A stretch of 49,694 nucleotides of DNA from Bacteroidales bacterium. Its GTDB lineage: Bacteria; Bacteroidota; Bacteroidia; Bacteroidales; FEN-979. Numbering within the stretch: position 1 is the first letter of the stretch; every line of letters starts with the position of its first letter. Position numbers and translations under genes: made by a program. Positions 18,696 to 26,904 of this stretch are shown one piece after another. The notes under the pieces were generated by a model. It was not told the DNA's origin and made no database searches. It saw only the letters and a list, made by a program, of their open reading frames with translations. The stretch covers positions 1 to 49,694 of the forward strand of contig JAUXWT010000073.1 in assembly GCA_030681475.1 (NCBI GenBank), in the 5' to 3' direction.

Positions 18696-19331
18696 ATGAA
18701 GATGTCACTGAAACTTTCAATTTTTAAAAAGGTTTTAGTCCTGCTATTCCACCCCCTCGCCCTTTCCCTGCTCCTCACCCTGATCATCCTGGTCATTTTT
18801 CCGGTCAATATCCCGAAATACCGGCTAATCGTCGCCGAAAGCGCGCGGAATCAGGGTCAGATCGTCGATGTGTGGGAAGATCTGAAGAATGACGGCATCA
18901 GCGACAGGATAGTTTTACGTAATTATGAGATTGGTTGCGCTGCGGTTGGCGTTTATTTTCATCCCTCGGGCAGGAATAAAGAGTGGCAAATTCCCGGGAA
19001 ACTGCTAAGTCAGGCCAACAACAATTTCTTTGTGATCGGCGAACTGTCTGCCGGCAAAAACAAGGAGATATTTGTATTTACAAAATCCCATGATTCTCTA
19101 TTCTTGAACAGGATATCCGATTGGACCAGCCAGGAAAAATCAAGGGAACAAACCTTCATATCAACCTTTGGAATTGTGAATGGAAATGATGATGCAAACA
19201 TTGTTTCACCACGTCTTGAAGATATGGATAATGACAGCGTCAAAGAGCTGATATTCGGGATCAATACCGGTTTATCGGTCACGGAATGCAGATGTACCGT
19301 ATCAGTGAAACCGGCCGGAAGCAACTTGTGA
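18696..19331 (+). CDS. N-terminal fragment of a frameshifted LytS-type sensor kinase
   Basis: The first 211 codons of a sensor kinase gene. A basic start and one membrane helix (about 12-35) lead into a periplasmic beta-rich, FG-GAP/VCBS-like sensor (VWEDLKNDGISDRIVL, LEDMDNDSVKELIFG). The frame should continue as NTGLS..PR.MYRIS but runs instead into a nonsense tail and stop at 19331. The continuation is present in another frame from 19286. The two frames differ by two positions, which a single-base deletion near 19275-19290 explains. This is one broken gene with the next entry, or a sequencing error. Confidence 0.8.
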   Translation: MKMSLKLSIFKKVLVLLFHPLALSLLLTLIILVIFPVNIPKYRLIVAESARNQGQIVDVWEDLKNDGISDRIVLRNYEIGCAAVGVYFHPSGRNKEWQIPGKLLSQANNNFFVIGELSAGKNKEIFVFTKSHDSLFLNRISDWTSQEKSREQTFISTFGIVNGNDDANIVSPRLEDMDNDSVKELIFGINTGLSVTECRCTVSVKPAGSNL

Positions 19332-20476
19332 AAGAATTTACGGGATTTACAACGGTTCAGCCTGTGGATGATCGATTTGTCATAAAAAAGAATGATGCAT
19401 ACAAAGTTGTTTTCCCAATGAAAAACGGGGACATCCATGTTTTTGATACGTCATTCCGGAAGCATTCTGTGATCAATCTCAATCAGCCAATATCTTATCT
19501 TCAGCAAAGGGATATGGATCTCGACGGGGAACCCGAATTACTGGTCTTCGACCTTGTGCAGAACACGCTGACGATACTCCGCAATGATTTTACCTGTCCG
19601 GCCACCGTAAAAGTCGGGTTTGGCGGTTTGCCCCACACGACATTCTCCATGAAACAAGATAAGGACAAGCCGCCAATGATCTGCATGTGCACAGGAGATC
19701 TCCTTTATCTCTTATCTTACGGTATAAACCCTACCTGGCACGCCCGATGGGGAATTTGGGTTGCCTTCTGGCTTGCGCTATTCCTGTTTACACTTCTGAT
19801 CAGGAAGACGCAAAAGATACAGGTCGAAAAACGCTATGCCACCGAAAAAAAGATCACCGAACTCCAGTTAAAAATCGTCCGCAACCAGATGGACCCGCAC
19901 TTCACCATGAATGCCATCAACGCGGTGGTGAATGCCATCGACAGGGAGGAGAAGGAACAAGCAAAGGATCACCTGCTCCACTTTTCGCAGATGTACCGGT
20001 CACTGGCGCTGTCGGCGGATAAAATCAAAAGGCCCCTCCGTGAAGAGCTCGATTTCACCGAGAATTACCTGGCACTCGAACAGTTCAGATTCGGCAACCG
20101 GTTCACCTATAAAATCGAAATTGATCCCGGCGTGGATCTTACCTGGGAAGTCCCCAAAATGGTGATCCAGTCGCCCGTGGAAAATGCCGTGAAACATGGC
20201 CTGCAGAACAAAGAGGCCGGCGGCGAGATCGTGATCCGCGCCCGGCACGAAGACCGCAACCTCATCCTGGAGATCACCGATAACGGGATCGGCCGCCCTG
20301 CATCCGGGGCTGAAGGAACCACCTCGACCGGCAAGGGGATGGAGATCATGGGGCAGTTCTTCGAGCTGTATCACAAAATTACCGGGATCAGGGTGAGATC
20401 AACGGTTGCTGATTTGATGGATGAATCAGGGAAACCATTGGGGACGAAAGTATTGGTTATTATTCCATTGGCATGA
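19286..20476 (+). CDS. C-terminal fragment of the LytS-type sensor histidine kinase
   Basis: The rest of the kinase, 396 codons from the first ATG in this frame. It holds the end of the periplasmic sensor (RDMDLDGEPELLVFD), a second membrane helix (about 154-170), and a His_kinase/HATPase pair with the phosphoacceptor box NQMDPHFTMNAINAV, the N box ENAVKHGL and the G box DNGIGRP. All key residues are intact, so decay is recent or the break is artificial. If translated from 19286 it would have no signal or first membrane helix. The partner regulator at 20871 is also damaged. Confidence 0.8.
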   Translation: MQMYRISETGRKQLVKEFTGFTTVQPVDDRFVIKKNDAYKVVFPMKNGDIHVFDTSFRKHSVINLNQPISYLQQRDMDLDGEPELLVFDLVQNTLTILRNDFTCPATVKVGFGGLPHTTFSMKQDKDKPPMICMCTGDLLYLLSYGINPTWHARWGIWVAFWLALFLFTLLIRKTQKIQVEKRYATEKKITELQLKIVRNQMDPHFTMNAINAVVNAIDREEKEQAKDHLLHFSQMYRSLALSADKIKRPLREELDFTENYLALEQFRFGNRFTYKIEIDPGVDLTWEVPKMVIQSPVENAVKHGLQNKEAGGEIVIRARHEDRNLILEITDNGIGRPASGAEGTTSTGKGMEIMGQFFELYHKITGIRVRSTVADLMDESGKPLGTKVLVIIPLA

Positions 20477-20870
20477 GGAATAATCTAAACGATCACTTTT
20501 TTCTTGCATTTACTCATTGTTTCACGTCATTTCAGACCAGTTTCAAAGGATTTTACTTATCCAGCACATTATATAACGAAATAGCCATTATAAATTTGTT
20601 GAAAATTCAGCGGCAAGGGACGATAAATCTCTGTGACACTCTGTGCCTCCTCCGTGGTCCTCCGTGTAATTTATTGTTAAATAGAGATTTACAATATATT
20701 CCCAGAGGTTCACAGGGTAAAATCGAAAGAATTGACACTCCATGGAAACAGTCTCAAAGGATGGTAAATTGAATTCCGGTCGAATTTTACATTATAATTT
20801 GTAATTTTTGGCCAAATTTTATATGTTTACATATAATTTTCGGCCAAAACTAACCTAAGCATGACCCCTG
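20477..20870. other. 394-base gap with relic repeat and inverted repeat
   Basis: No gene is visible. Around 20632-20665 there is a run of GTG/CTC-rich imperfect units (CTCTGTG, CCTCCGTGG, CCTCCGTG) of the kind scattered between genes in this phylum. At 20806-20849 an imperfect inverted repeat with arms beginning TTTTGGCC and ending GGCCAAAA, rich in A/T inside, and with a 2-base centre stands 22 bases ahead of the regulator gene. It could be an operator or a hairpin. Confidence 0.45.
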
Positions 20871-21305
20871 ATGACCAACCAGCCCCTCCGCACCATTATT
20901 GTCGATGACGAGCCCCAGGCCATCGCCAACCTGGAAGCATTGCTGAAACCAATTCCGGAAATCAAGGTGGTCGCTACGATTAGTGATTCCGCCAGGGCAG
21001 TGGAGATCGTTCTGGAGAAAAAACCGGACCTGCTGTTCCTCGACATCCAGATGCCGGAAAAAACAGGCTTTGAGATCGTCAGGGAGCTTGCCGATGCGGG
21101 CGAAGCGCCAGCTATCATCTTTGCCACCGGGTTCGATGAGTTCGCCATCGAGTCCGACTGGAGCTATTCCGGACTCTTTTTCAACAGTGAAAAAAGTGAA
21201 CTGGCATCGATGAATAGACAGGCATTGCTAATCAAAGACGGCCAGGAATATACATTCCGGATCCCGCTGTTGAACATACGCAAACTGGAAAGGTTTTTGC
21301 AATGA
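20871..21305 (+). CDS. LytTR-family response regulator with internal deletions
   Basis: Normal members are about 240-260 residues; this one has 144. The receiver domain begins properly (IIVDDEP, phosphoacceptor D58 in LLFLDIQMPEKTG, ATGFDEFAI) but stops at about residue 93, before the conserved lysine. It jumps to a middle piece of the LytTR DNA-binding domain (DWSYSGLFF, SELASMN, about 96-115), and then to the LytTR C-terminus (LLIKDGQEYTFRIPLLNIR, about 119-137). Both losses keep the frame. It can hardly fold into a working receiver or DNA-binding domain. Its stop overlaps the methyltransferase start (ATGA). Confidence 0.8.
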   Translation: MTNQPLRTIIVDDEPQAIANLEALLKPIPEIKVVATISDSARAVEIVLEKKPDLLFLDIQMPEKTGFEIVRELADAGEAPAIIFATGFDEFAIESDWSYSGLFFNSEKSELASMNRQALLIKDGQEYTFRIPLLNIRKLERFLQ

Positions 21306-22111
21306 AACAGCAGCAAACATCGTCCTATTATTCGGAGGTGGAATCCTATTATAACGAGGATGCCACGCTGGGCTTTGAATCCAGGGCAGGCGGGAACCGA
21401 AGTCTCGAGCGCATCAGGAATGATTTCAGGGAGATTACGATCCGTTATCCCTTCACCAGCGCCCTGGAAATTGGCTGCGGCCCCGGTTTTGATGTGCACT
21501 GGTTTGCCGGCAAGTTCCCGGAACGGCAATTCACCGCGGTGGACATCTCTGCATCCATGACAGCGTTGGCGAAGGCCAGGATTGAAAGGGACAAGCTGAC
21601 TAATGCCAGCGTGGTCAGAAGTGACGAGCGCCACCTGGTTGAATTGTTTGGCGAGGGCAGTTTTGACCTGGTATATGTTTACTTTGGCGCACTGAACACT
21701 GTGGAAAGCCTTGATGTGGCTGCCGCAGAGATCAGGAAACTTATGAAACCCGGAGGAATAGCTGTCGTGACATTTGTAAATAAATGGTATTTACGCGAAC
21801 TCCTTGTGCAGACAGCCAAATTCAATTTCTACACCGCCTTTGCCCGGCTGGGCAAGGTGTGGGGCGGGTATTCGGTGACTCGTCATCTGCCCTCTCATTG
21901 TTACAGCCCTGCACGCATAAAGAAAGCGTTTAACAACTTCTCCTTGCTGGAAAGGAAAGGATACAGTATTTTTTATCCTCCCTGGTACAACGATCACAAA
22001 ATCAAAAATAACCCGGAAAAGGCAGAGAGGTTGTGGAAAATTGATCAGAAATTACAGAAAACCTTTCTCTGGGCAACCGGGGAATATACGCTGTTCGTGT
22101 ACCGGGCTTAA
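21302..22111 (+). CDS. Class I SAM-dependent methyltransferase
   Basis: A 269-residue cytoplasmic methyltransferase with motif I ALEIGCGPGFDVHWF (about 52-66), motif II FTAVDIS, and a motif III region FDLVYVYFGALN followed by LMKPGGIAVV. The C-terminal part (WYNDHKIKNNPEKA) is typical of methyltransferases of unknown small-molecule substrates. It starts in the stop codon of the response regulator, so the two are cotranscribed. It converges on the polysaccharide operon, its stop codon sharing two bases with that of the epimerase gene; whether it methylates a polysaccharide precursor is only suggested by location. Confidence 0.85.
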   Translation: MKQQQTSSYYSEVESYYNEDATLGFESRAGGNRSLERIRNDFREITIRYPFTSALEIGCGPGFDVHWFAGKFPERQFTAVDISASMTALAKARIERDKLTNASVVRSDERHLVELFGEGSFDLVYVYFGALNTVESLDVAAAEIRKLMKPGGIAVVTFVNKWYLRELLVQTAKFNFYTAFARLGKVWGGYSVTRHLPSHCYSPARIKKAFNNFSLLERKGYSIFYPPWYNDHKIKNNPEKAERLWKIDQKLQKTFLWATGEYTLFVYRA

Positions 22112-23001
22112 AGAGGTATCTCATCAAGGATCTGTTCCACGGTCTGAAATTCGTGGTTGTCAAGTATTTCCGGGTATTTTGTCTGTAACAGAATGTTAGA
22201 AGTAAATGCTTCCATTACTGCCTTTTCCAGTCTCCGGGGAAACAGGTTCGTGCATCCGTCAACCGTACCTCCAAAATGGCTGGCAACAGTTTCGGCGAAG
22301 GATTTCTGGGTTATCACATGGGGTGAAAAAATATTATAGACGCCACTTTTCTGGTCAGCCTTGTAATATTGGACCATCAAACGGGCGGCATCAGCCACAC
22401 CGAGCAGCGACATCCGGTTAGTTCCATCACCAAAGAGGGGAACCCTGTTGTGTTCACGCAAGGGTTTCAGATAAAACCATGAAAACCACGAACCATTGCC
22501 CAGCAGCCACGGGAAGCGGAGCAAAAGCGCTTTTGTCTTTTTTACGTTAATCGCCTGTAAAACAGGATCTTCACCATGATGGTACTGCCTGGCATAACTG
22601 ATCGGATGTAACGGCGACTCCTCATGATGCGGAAGGGCGCTGTTCCCATAGACCAGGCTTCCGGATGCATAAACAAGTGCAGGTTTAGCGCTGCTTGCCT
22701 CGATTTGCGAAAGAAGGAACCGGTTGTATCTCTTTGCCTGCATGCCTGCGATGATCCTACCAAAGTACCGCAGTCGTGGCATTGTGGGCCGGGCACAGTG
22801 AAAAATGGCCACAGCCCCGGTCTGATCCAATTTGCCGGATGTCAGGCTCTTTATTCCACCTTGGATAATTGTCAGCCCGGCTCCCGGACGTACAGGCTTT
22901 CTGTTTTCCGTGGCATATACATGATAGCCGGCCAGGATCAGCTCCCTGGTGACTGCATTGCCCAAAAATCCGGAACTTCCGATGATGATCACATTTTCCA
23001 T
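22108..23001 (-). CDS. NAD-dependent epimerase/dehydratase (extended SDR)
   Basis: A 297-residue Rossmann-fold enzyme with the nucleotide motif GSSGFLG at 8-14 and the expected fold order (YASGSLVYG, then LLLRFPWLLGNGSW and a NVFSPHV-like segment). Such enzymes usually act on nucleotide sugars. The catalytic YxxxK is not intact: after the YGNSALPHHEESPLHPISY region the sequence is YARQYHHGED, with no lysine four residues after the tyrosine. It is therefore an atypical or non-catalytic member. It is the last gene of the polysaccharide operon, two bases behind the nucleotidyltransferase-fold gene. Confidence 0.8.
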   Translation of the reverse strand: MENVIIIGSSGFLGNAVTRELILAGYHVYATENRKPVRPGAGLTIIQGGIKSLTSGKLDQTGAVAIFHCARPTMPRLRYFGRIIAGMQAKRYNRFLLSQIEASSAKPALVYASGSLVYGNSALPHHEESPLHPISYARQYHHGEDPVLQAINVKKTKALLLRFPWLLGNGSWFSWFYLKPLREHNRVPLFGDGTNRMSLLGVADAARLMVQYYKADQKSGVYNIFSPHVITQKSFAETVASHFGGTVDGCTNLFPRRLEKAVMEAFTSNILLQTKYPEILDNHEFQTVEQILDEIPL

Positions 23002-23003
23002 GG

Positions 23004-23930
23004 TCAGACCCTTGCCAGTTCTGTTTTATTGACCATTGCCGATAATATTCTTTTCTGAAAATCGGCCGGATGGTTTTTAGAAATATGAAGGGTTGTTTGA
23101 AATGCCCGGTCGTAATCTTCCATCGGGAATCCTTTCCGGCGCCACTTTCTTCGCCATTTCAGGTCGGTCAGCCTCATTAACAAGTTGTTAACCTTTTCGG
23201 GCAGGAAAAGGTTGATCGCCCGCTCAGCCATGTGTTTGGCGATCTCTTTTCCGGCCGGCCGAAGGTAAGCCTCATCCTGGTGCGGGGTTTCATTGGGCAG
23301 GTATTCCCGGAGCCAGGAATTCCGGAGTTTCAGCCGGGCGATCTTCTCAGGGTTATAAACCGGGATCAGGGTGGCCAGTTCAATGGCGGTGTAAATATTT
23401 TTATCCTCCATGGCCATGTTTTCGTCATCAATAAAATAGTTCATGCAGAAATAGTGCTGATATCCCGGGATGAAAGTCAGCTTCTTGAACAGATGGAGCA
23501 GGCTCCGGGCGATCCACATCCGGTTGCGCGCGGTGATGATGAAATAATCGATATCGTCGTTTTCACCGGCATAATATTTTGAGAGAGATCCTGAAATAGC
23601 GACCGAATCAACGAACGGAAAGGAGCTGATGATGCGGGTAAACCCTGCTGATCGGGAGAGCATGGCCATGGCCCTTTGATTGCCGGCGACACGTTCGGAC
23701 GACCAGGCTTCCGTCCCTCCTGCCGAGTAGAATCCTTGCCTGGAACAAACAACCTGTCCGTTGGTCTTCATAATTTCCAGGGAGGACAAAATATCTTCAA
23801 CCCCACAACGAAAGGATAGGAAACGATGAATTTCAGCCGGTAAGAGCGGGTACCTGAAGATCCCGAAATATTCCAGTGTTCTCCGTATTTCTGCCGCGAT
23901 GGGTTCGCTATTTTCATCGCCGGAATTCAC
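23004..23930 (-). CDS. Nucleotidyltransferase-fold protein in polysaccharide operon
   Basis: A 308-residue protein with an N-terminal winged-helix-like segment (about 12-70, FGIFRYPLLPAEIHRFL) and a central minimal nucleotidyltransferase core with a complete GSX10DXD motif: G114-S115, ten residues, D126-I-D128. The C-terminal half is helical and basic (KWRRKWRRKGF). It has no signal peptide. It begins with GTG, sharing the GTGA with the stop of the sugar transferase gene. The substrate is unknown; nucleotide transfer to a sugar, small molecule or protein is possible. It is not a standard part of Wzx/Wzy systems. Confidence 0.7.
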   Translation of the reverse strand: MNSGDENSEPIAAEIRRTLEYFGIFRYPLLPAEIHRFLSFRCGVEDILSSLEIMKTNGQVVCSRQGFYSAGGTEAWSSERVAGNQRAMAMLSRSAGFTRIISSFPFVDSVAISGSLSKYYAGENDDIDYFIITARNRMWIARSLLHLFKKLTFIPGYQHYFCMNYFIDDENMAMEDKNIYTAIELATLIPVYNPEKIARLKLRNSWLREYLPNETPHQDEAYLRPAGKEIAKHMAERAINLFLPEKVNNLLMRLTDLKWRRKWRRKGFPMEDYDRAFQTTLHISKNHPADFQKRILSAMVNKTELARV

Positions 23931-24583
23931 CGTTGAAAAAGAATTTGGATGGTTGTAATCACAAATATCCGGATATCGGTGAACAATGACCAGTTCTGGA
24001 TATATTCAAGGTCGGAATTCAGCCGGCTGTAATAGTGATCCGCGTTGAACACAATACCGTGAAAACCCCTGACCTGCGCCAACCCGGTCATCCCCGGTTT
24101 GACAATATGACGCAAATGATAACTGGAGGATATTTTTGAAAACTGAACATTCTGACGCAACATATGCGGCCTGGGGCCTACGATGCTCATCGACCCGGCC
24201 AGGACATTGAATACCTGAGGCAGTTCGTCGAGGTGGTACTTTCTTAAAAACTTTCCAATTCGGGTAATCCTTCTGTCGTTGACCTGTACCTGGATCCTGT
24301 GGCTGTCCTTGTTGATAACCATGGTCCTGAATTTCAGGCAGTAGAAGGTCTTTAGATCCCGGCCTGTCCGTTTTTGAAGGAAGAATGGATTCCCCCTCGA
24401 ATCAATAAGGATAGCCACGATAACCAAAGGGAACAACCAGGGTGCAATGAAAATGATCATCAGGAGCGCCAGGATAACATCCAGCAAACGCTTGACAAAC
24501 CGAGAAAACGGAGTGTTTATGGCAAGCGTATCGATTGATGAGTCAGCCTGTTCTGTTAATATTCCTGTTTCAATTTCGCCCAT
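23927..24583 (-). CDS. Initiating sugar-phosphate transferase (Bac_transf, WcaJ/PglC-like)
   Basis: Transfers a sugar-1-phosphate from a nucleotide sugar to undecaprenyl phosphate, the first step of polymer repeat-unit assembly at the inner membrane. It has 218 residues from the ATG at 24583 (MGEIETGIL); a start at 24646 would lie deep in the upstream gene. Seen in order: a membrane segment (about 31-53), QKRTGRDLKTFYCLKFRTM, RRITRIGKFLRKYHLDELPQ, GSMSIVGPRPH and KPGMTGLAQVRGF. The conserved Asp-Glu pair is in LDELPQ. Only the catalytic half of a WcaJ-type protein is present, as in short members. Confidence 0.92.
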   Translation of the reverse strand: MGEIETGILTEQADSSIDTLAINTPFSRFVKRLLDVILALLMIIFIAPWLFPLVIVAILIDSRGNPFFLQKRTGRDLKTFYCLKFRTMVINKDSHRIQVQVNDRRITRIGKFLRKYHLDELPQVFNVLAGSMSIVGPRPHMLRQNVQFSKISSSYHLRHIVKPGMTGLAQVRGFHGIVFNADHYYSRLNSDLEYIQNWSLFTDIRIFVITTIQILFQR

Positions 24584-25841
24584 TTGCGTTACTCGTACTA
24601 TTATTCCTGATAAAACATGCAGCGTAAACCAGGCAAAAGAAAACAATTCCTGCCTGCCTTTCCAAAACCGATTCCGTGAAAAAGAACCCGACGATTACCA
24701 GTGTAAACACTTTCGGGGCAAAAATGCCCTGTCCTGCATGATCTGCAAAGGTACACAGTATCAGGATCAAAATCAAGAGCCCGGACAGACCAACGCTTAC
24801 AAGGGTTTCAACAAACTGATTATGAAAATTATAATTGAGAAATCCGGTATCGGTTCCTTTCCGGGTGCCGGTATACATGTCATATTGAACGAATTTCTGG
24901 TTTAATAACCCCTGTGACTGTTTCATTCCGACTCCCGACATCCATGAATGGTTTTCTTCCAGGATTTCCTTACCAAACCGCCAGAAGATCAGGCGCAGAT
25001 TTAGTCCGTTAAGCTCCGGATCGTTTTTAAAACTGTTCGATCTGACCAGCTCAAGGTTAGGGTGAGAGAGTATTTGCACCCGTTTCACAAAAGGTACCGA
25101 GCCAATTACGGTCAGGACAGTCAGCAAAACAAGCCAGATTTTATTGTTTTTCCATACGACCGGGATAAGCCGGCGGTAATGCCAGACAAGCAAAGGCAAT
25201 CCCAACCCGATCATCAGTTTGGAGGCAAAGAGGAGCAACAGAATCAGGAAATAGGCGGCAAGAGCAACTTTCAGCCCCGGCTTGTTCTCCATCCAGTCAG
25301 GGTCATCCAGTTTGAACAGGACAAACAACAGGAATAAACTAAAATAGATCGCGCCTGTAGTGAAGGGCTTCGCCAGGTCGTGATAGATAAATTCGTTGTA
25401 GTTCCCTGAATATCCAAACCTGACGGCAGCCGCAGTCAGCATGATGATCCCGCTGATTACCAGGGCGGAAACCAGTCCGTTCATGGCGCTTTTTGTAAAG
25501 GATTCCTTACTGGTCCTGCTCAGGACAAACAGTGCCGGGATCACCAGAAAGGGGAGCATCTTTTCTGTCTCTTTCCAAACCTGCATGAAAGGATGTGCAA
25601 ACAGCAGTTCTTTTGCATGCCACAGAAAGAGGATTACCGGAAAACAGAGATACCACACCTTGCGCCGGTCAGGGATAAACGGGTTCCTGATAAAGGAGAC
25701 CAGGATGGTGACCAGGAGCAGAATGACACTGACGCTATTCAGCTTCAGCGAAAACGGAAGGCTGAACCAGACAAGGAACCAGGCCGCCGGTTCCACCAAA
25801 CTATAATTCAAGCGCCTGATAGAAAGCATTTTCATATTCAT
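24570..25841 (-). CDS. O-antigen ligase/polymerase-family membrane protein (2nd copy)
   Basis: A 423-residue inner-membrane protein with about ten to twelve hydrophobic segments and the large periplasmic loop near residues 230-320 that marks the Wzy_C/O-antigen ligase family, including SWMSGVGMKQSQ and FHNQFVETLVSVGLSGL. The histidine in YNFHNQFVE corresponds to the conserved H of WaaL-like ligases. It may ligate the finished polymer to its acceptor, the other family member at 27979 being the polymerase; that split is inferred. It overlaps both neighbours. Confidence 0.85.
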   Translation of the reverse strand: MNMKMLSIRRLNYSLVEPAAWFLVWFSLPFSLKLNSVSVILLLVTILVSFIRNPFIPDRRKVWYLCFPVILFLWHAKELLFAHPFMQVWKETEKMLPFLVIPALFVLSRTSKESFTKSAMNGLVSALVISGIIMLTAAAVRFGYSGNYNEFIYHDLAKPFTTGAIYFSLFLLFVLFKLDDPDWMENKPGLKVALAAYFLILLLLFASKLMIGLGLPLLVWHYRRLIPVVWKNNKIWLVLLTVLTVIGSVPFVKRVQILSHPNLELVRSNSFKNDPELNGLNLRLIFWRFGKEILEENHSWMSGVGMKQSQGLLNQKFVQYDMYTGTRKGTDTGFLNYNFHNQFVETLVSVGLSGLLILILILCTFADHAGQGIFAPKVFTLVIVGFFFTESVLERQAGIVFFCLVYAACFIRNNSTSNANGRN

Positions 25842-26904
25842 CTGTGATAAAATCCCAATTGTGCCTGTTCCTGATTGAATCCAGGTTACTCCCGGTCTGA
25901 TCCTGGTATTTCTTAATGGACCACTCGTTGTTCAGCAAATCAGTCAGATGCCGGGAATCGAGGTAATACCCGGCATTATTTTCAAGTACTCCGTTGTTAA
26001 ACACATTATCATGGGCAAGAATCCTGCATTCACAAGCCATGGCCTCCAGGAGCGACGGATTTGTGCCTCCGGCTGAATGTCCGTGAATGTAATACCGTGA
26101 AAAATGACGCAGCGAATTCATGATCTCCTTTTGATAGTTGGCCTTCTGAAACCGGATCAGCGGTTCATGCTGATATCTCTTTTTCAACCTGGCGCCATAA
26201 CCCGTTTCATTCGCAAATATAAGCAAGGGGACGGGCGACATCTGCTTCAAGGCCGCTTCCACCGCCATTTCGATGTTGTTTTCCGGCTCCATACGCGCGA
26301 TAATCAAGTCATATGCATAAGGTCTGACCTGGAATTCCGCGGCCGCCTCCCGGTTGAATGAACCTGGAAATTCTGCTCCATAGGAGATGAAACGTATGGG
26401 TGTATCATACTGCGATCCAAGGTATTCCTGAATTCCCGGCGAATCTGCAATTAACATTGCGCTGCGACGGGCAGCCCATTTCTCGGCCTTTTTCAGGAAT
26501 GTCTGCACGGCCGGCGCATATTTTGATCTCATCCATTCCATCCCGTCCATATTGGTCAGGTGCCGGGCTGTTTTGCTCCACATCCATGACCACACCGAGT
26601 CGCTGGTATAGCCCAGGTGAAGGATCACATCGAACGCTTGTCTGTTTGCATGAAGGTTGCAGTTCAGGTCGTAGATGAACTGTCCTGTCGTCCCGATCAT
26701 GAACTCGGGATTGTACCTGAAACACAGATGCACACCATTCAGCGTTAAATCCCGGTAATGCTGGTCATGCGAACAATAGACGGTGACATGATGACCTAGC
26801 GCTGCCAGCCGTCGGGAAAGCTGTTCGGCAAATCCCTCGAATCCCCCGTATCTATTTGGAATTCCGCGTGTACCGATGATGCCGACCCTGAGCTTACTCT
26901 TCAT
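25801..26904 (-). CDS. GT4 glycosyltransferase with DUF1972 N-terminus
   Basis: A 367-residue cytoplasmic glycosyltransferase of GT-B fold. The N-terminus is the DUF1972 type: GIIGTRGIPNRYGGFEGFAE followed by the Rossmann strand HHVTVYCS. Later parts include LTNMDGMEWMRSKY, PEFPGSFNRE-like acceptor loop residues, and the family nucleotide-sugar region HSAGGTNPSLLEAMACEC, where the conserved glutamate lies. I place the start at the ATG at 26904; frames open upstream lie inside the preceding gene. It likely adds one sugar (often rhamnose in relatives) to the lipid-linked repeat unit. Confidence 0.9.
   Translation of the reverse strand: MKSKLRVGIIGTRGIPNRYGGFEGFAEQLSRRLAALGHHVTVYCSHDQHYRDLTLNGVHLCFRYNPEFMIGTTGQFIYDLNCNLHANRQAFDVILHLGYTSDSVWSWMWSKTARHLTNMDGMEWMRSKYAPAVQTFLKKAEKWAARRSAMLIADSPGIQEYLGSQYDTPIRFISYGAEFPGSFNREAAAEFQVRPYAYDLIIARMEPENNIEMAVEAALKQMSPVPLLIFANETGYGARLKKRYQHEPLIRFQKANYQKEIMNSLRHFSRYYIHGHSAGGTNPSLLEAMACECRILAHDNVFNNGVLENNAGYYLDSRHLTDLLNNEWSIKKYQDQTGSNLDSIRNRHNWDFITDEYENAFYQALEL

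Noticed and set aside
19265-19331. Programmed frameshifting in the sensor kinase gene
   Set aside because: No slippery heptamer or following structure is visible at the joint, and LytS-type kinases are not known to use it. A mutation or sequence error is simpler.
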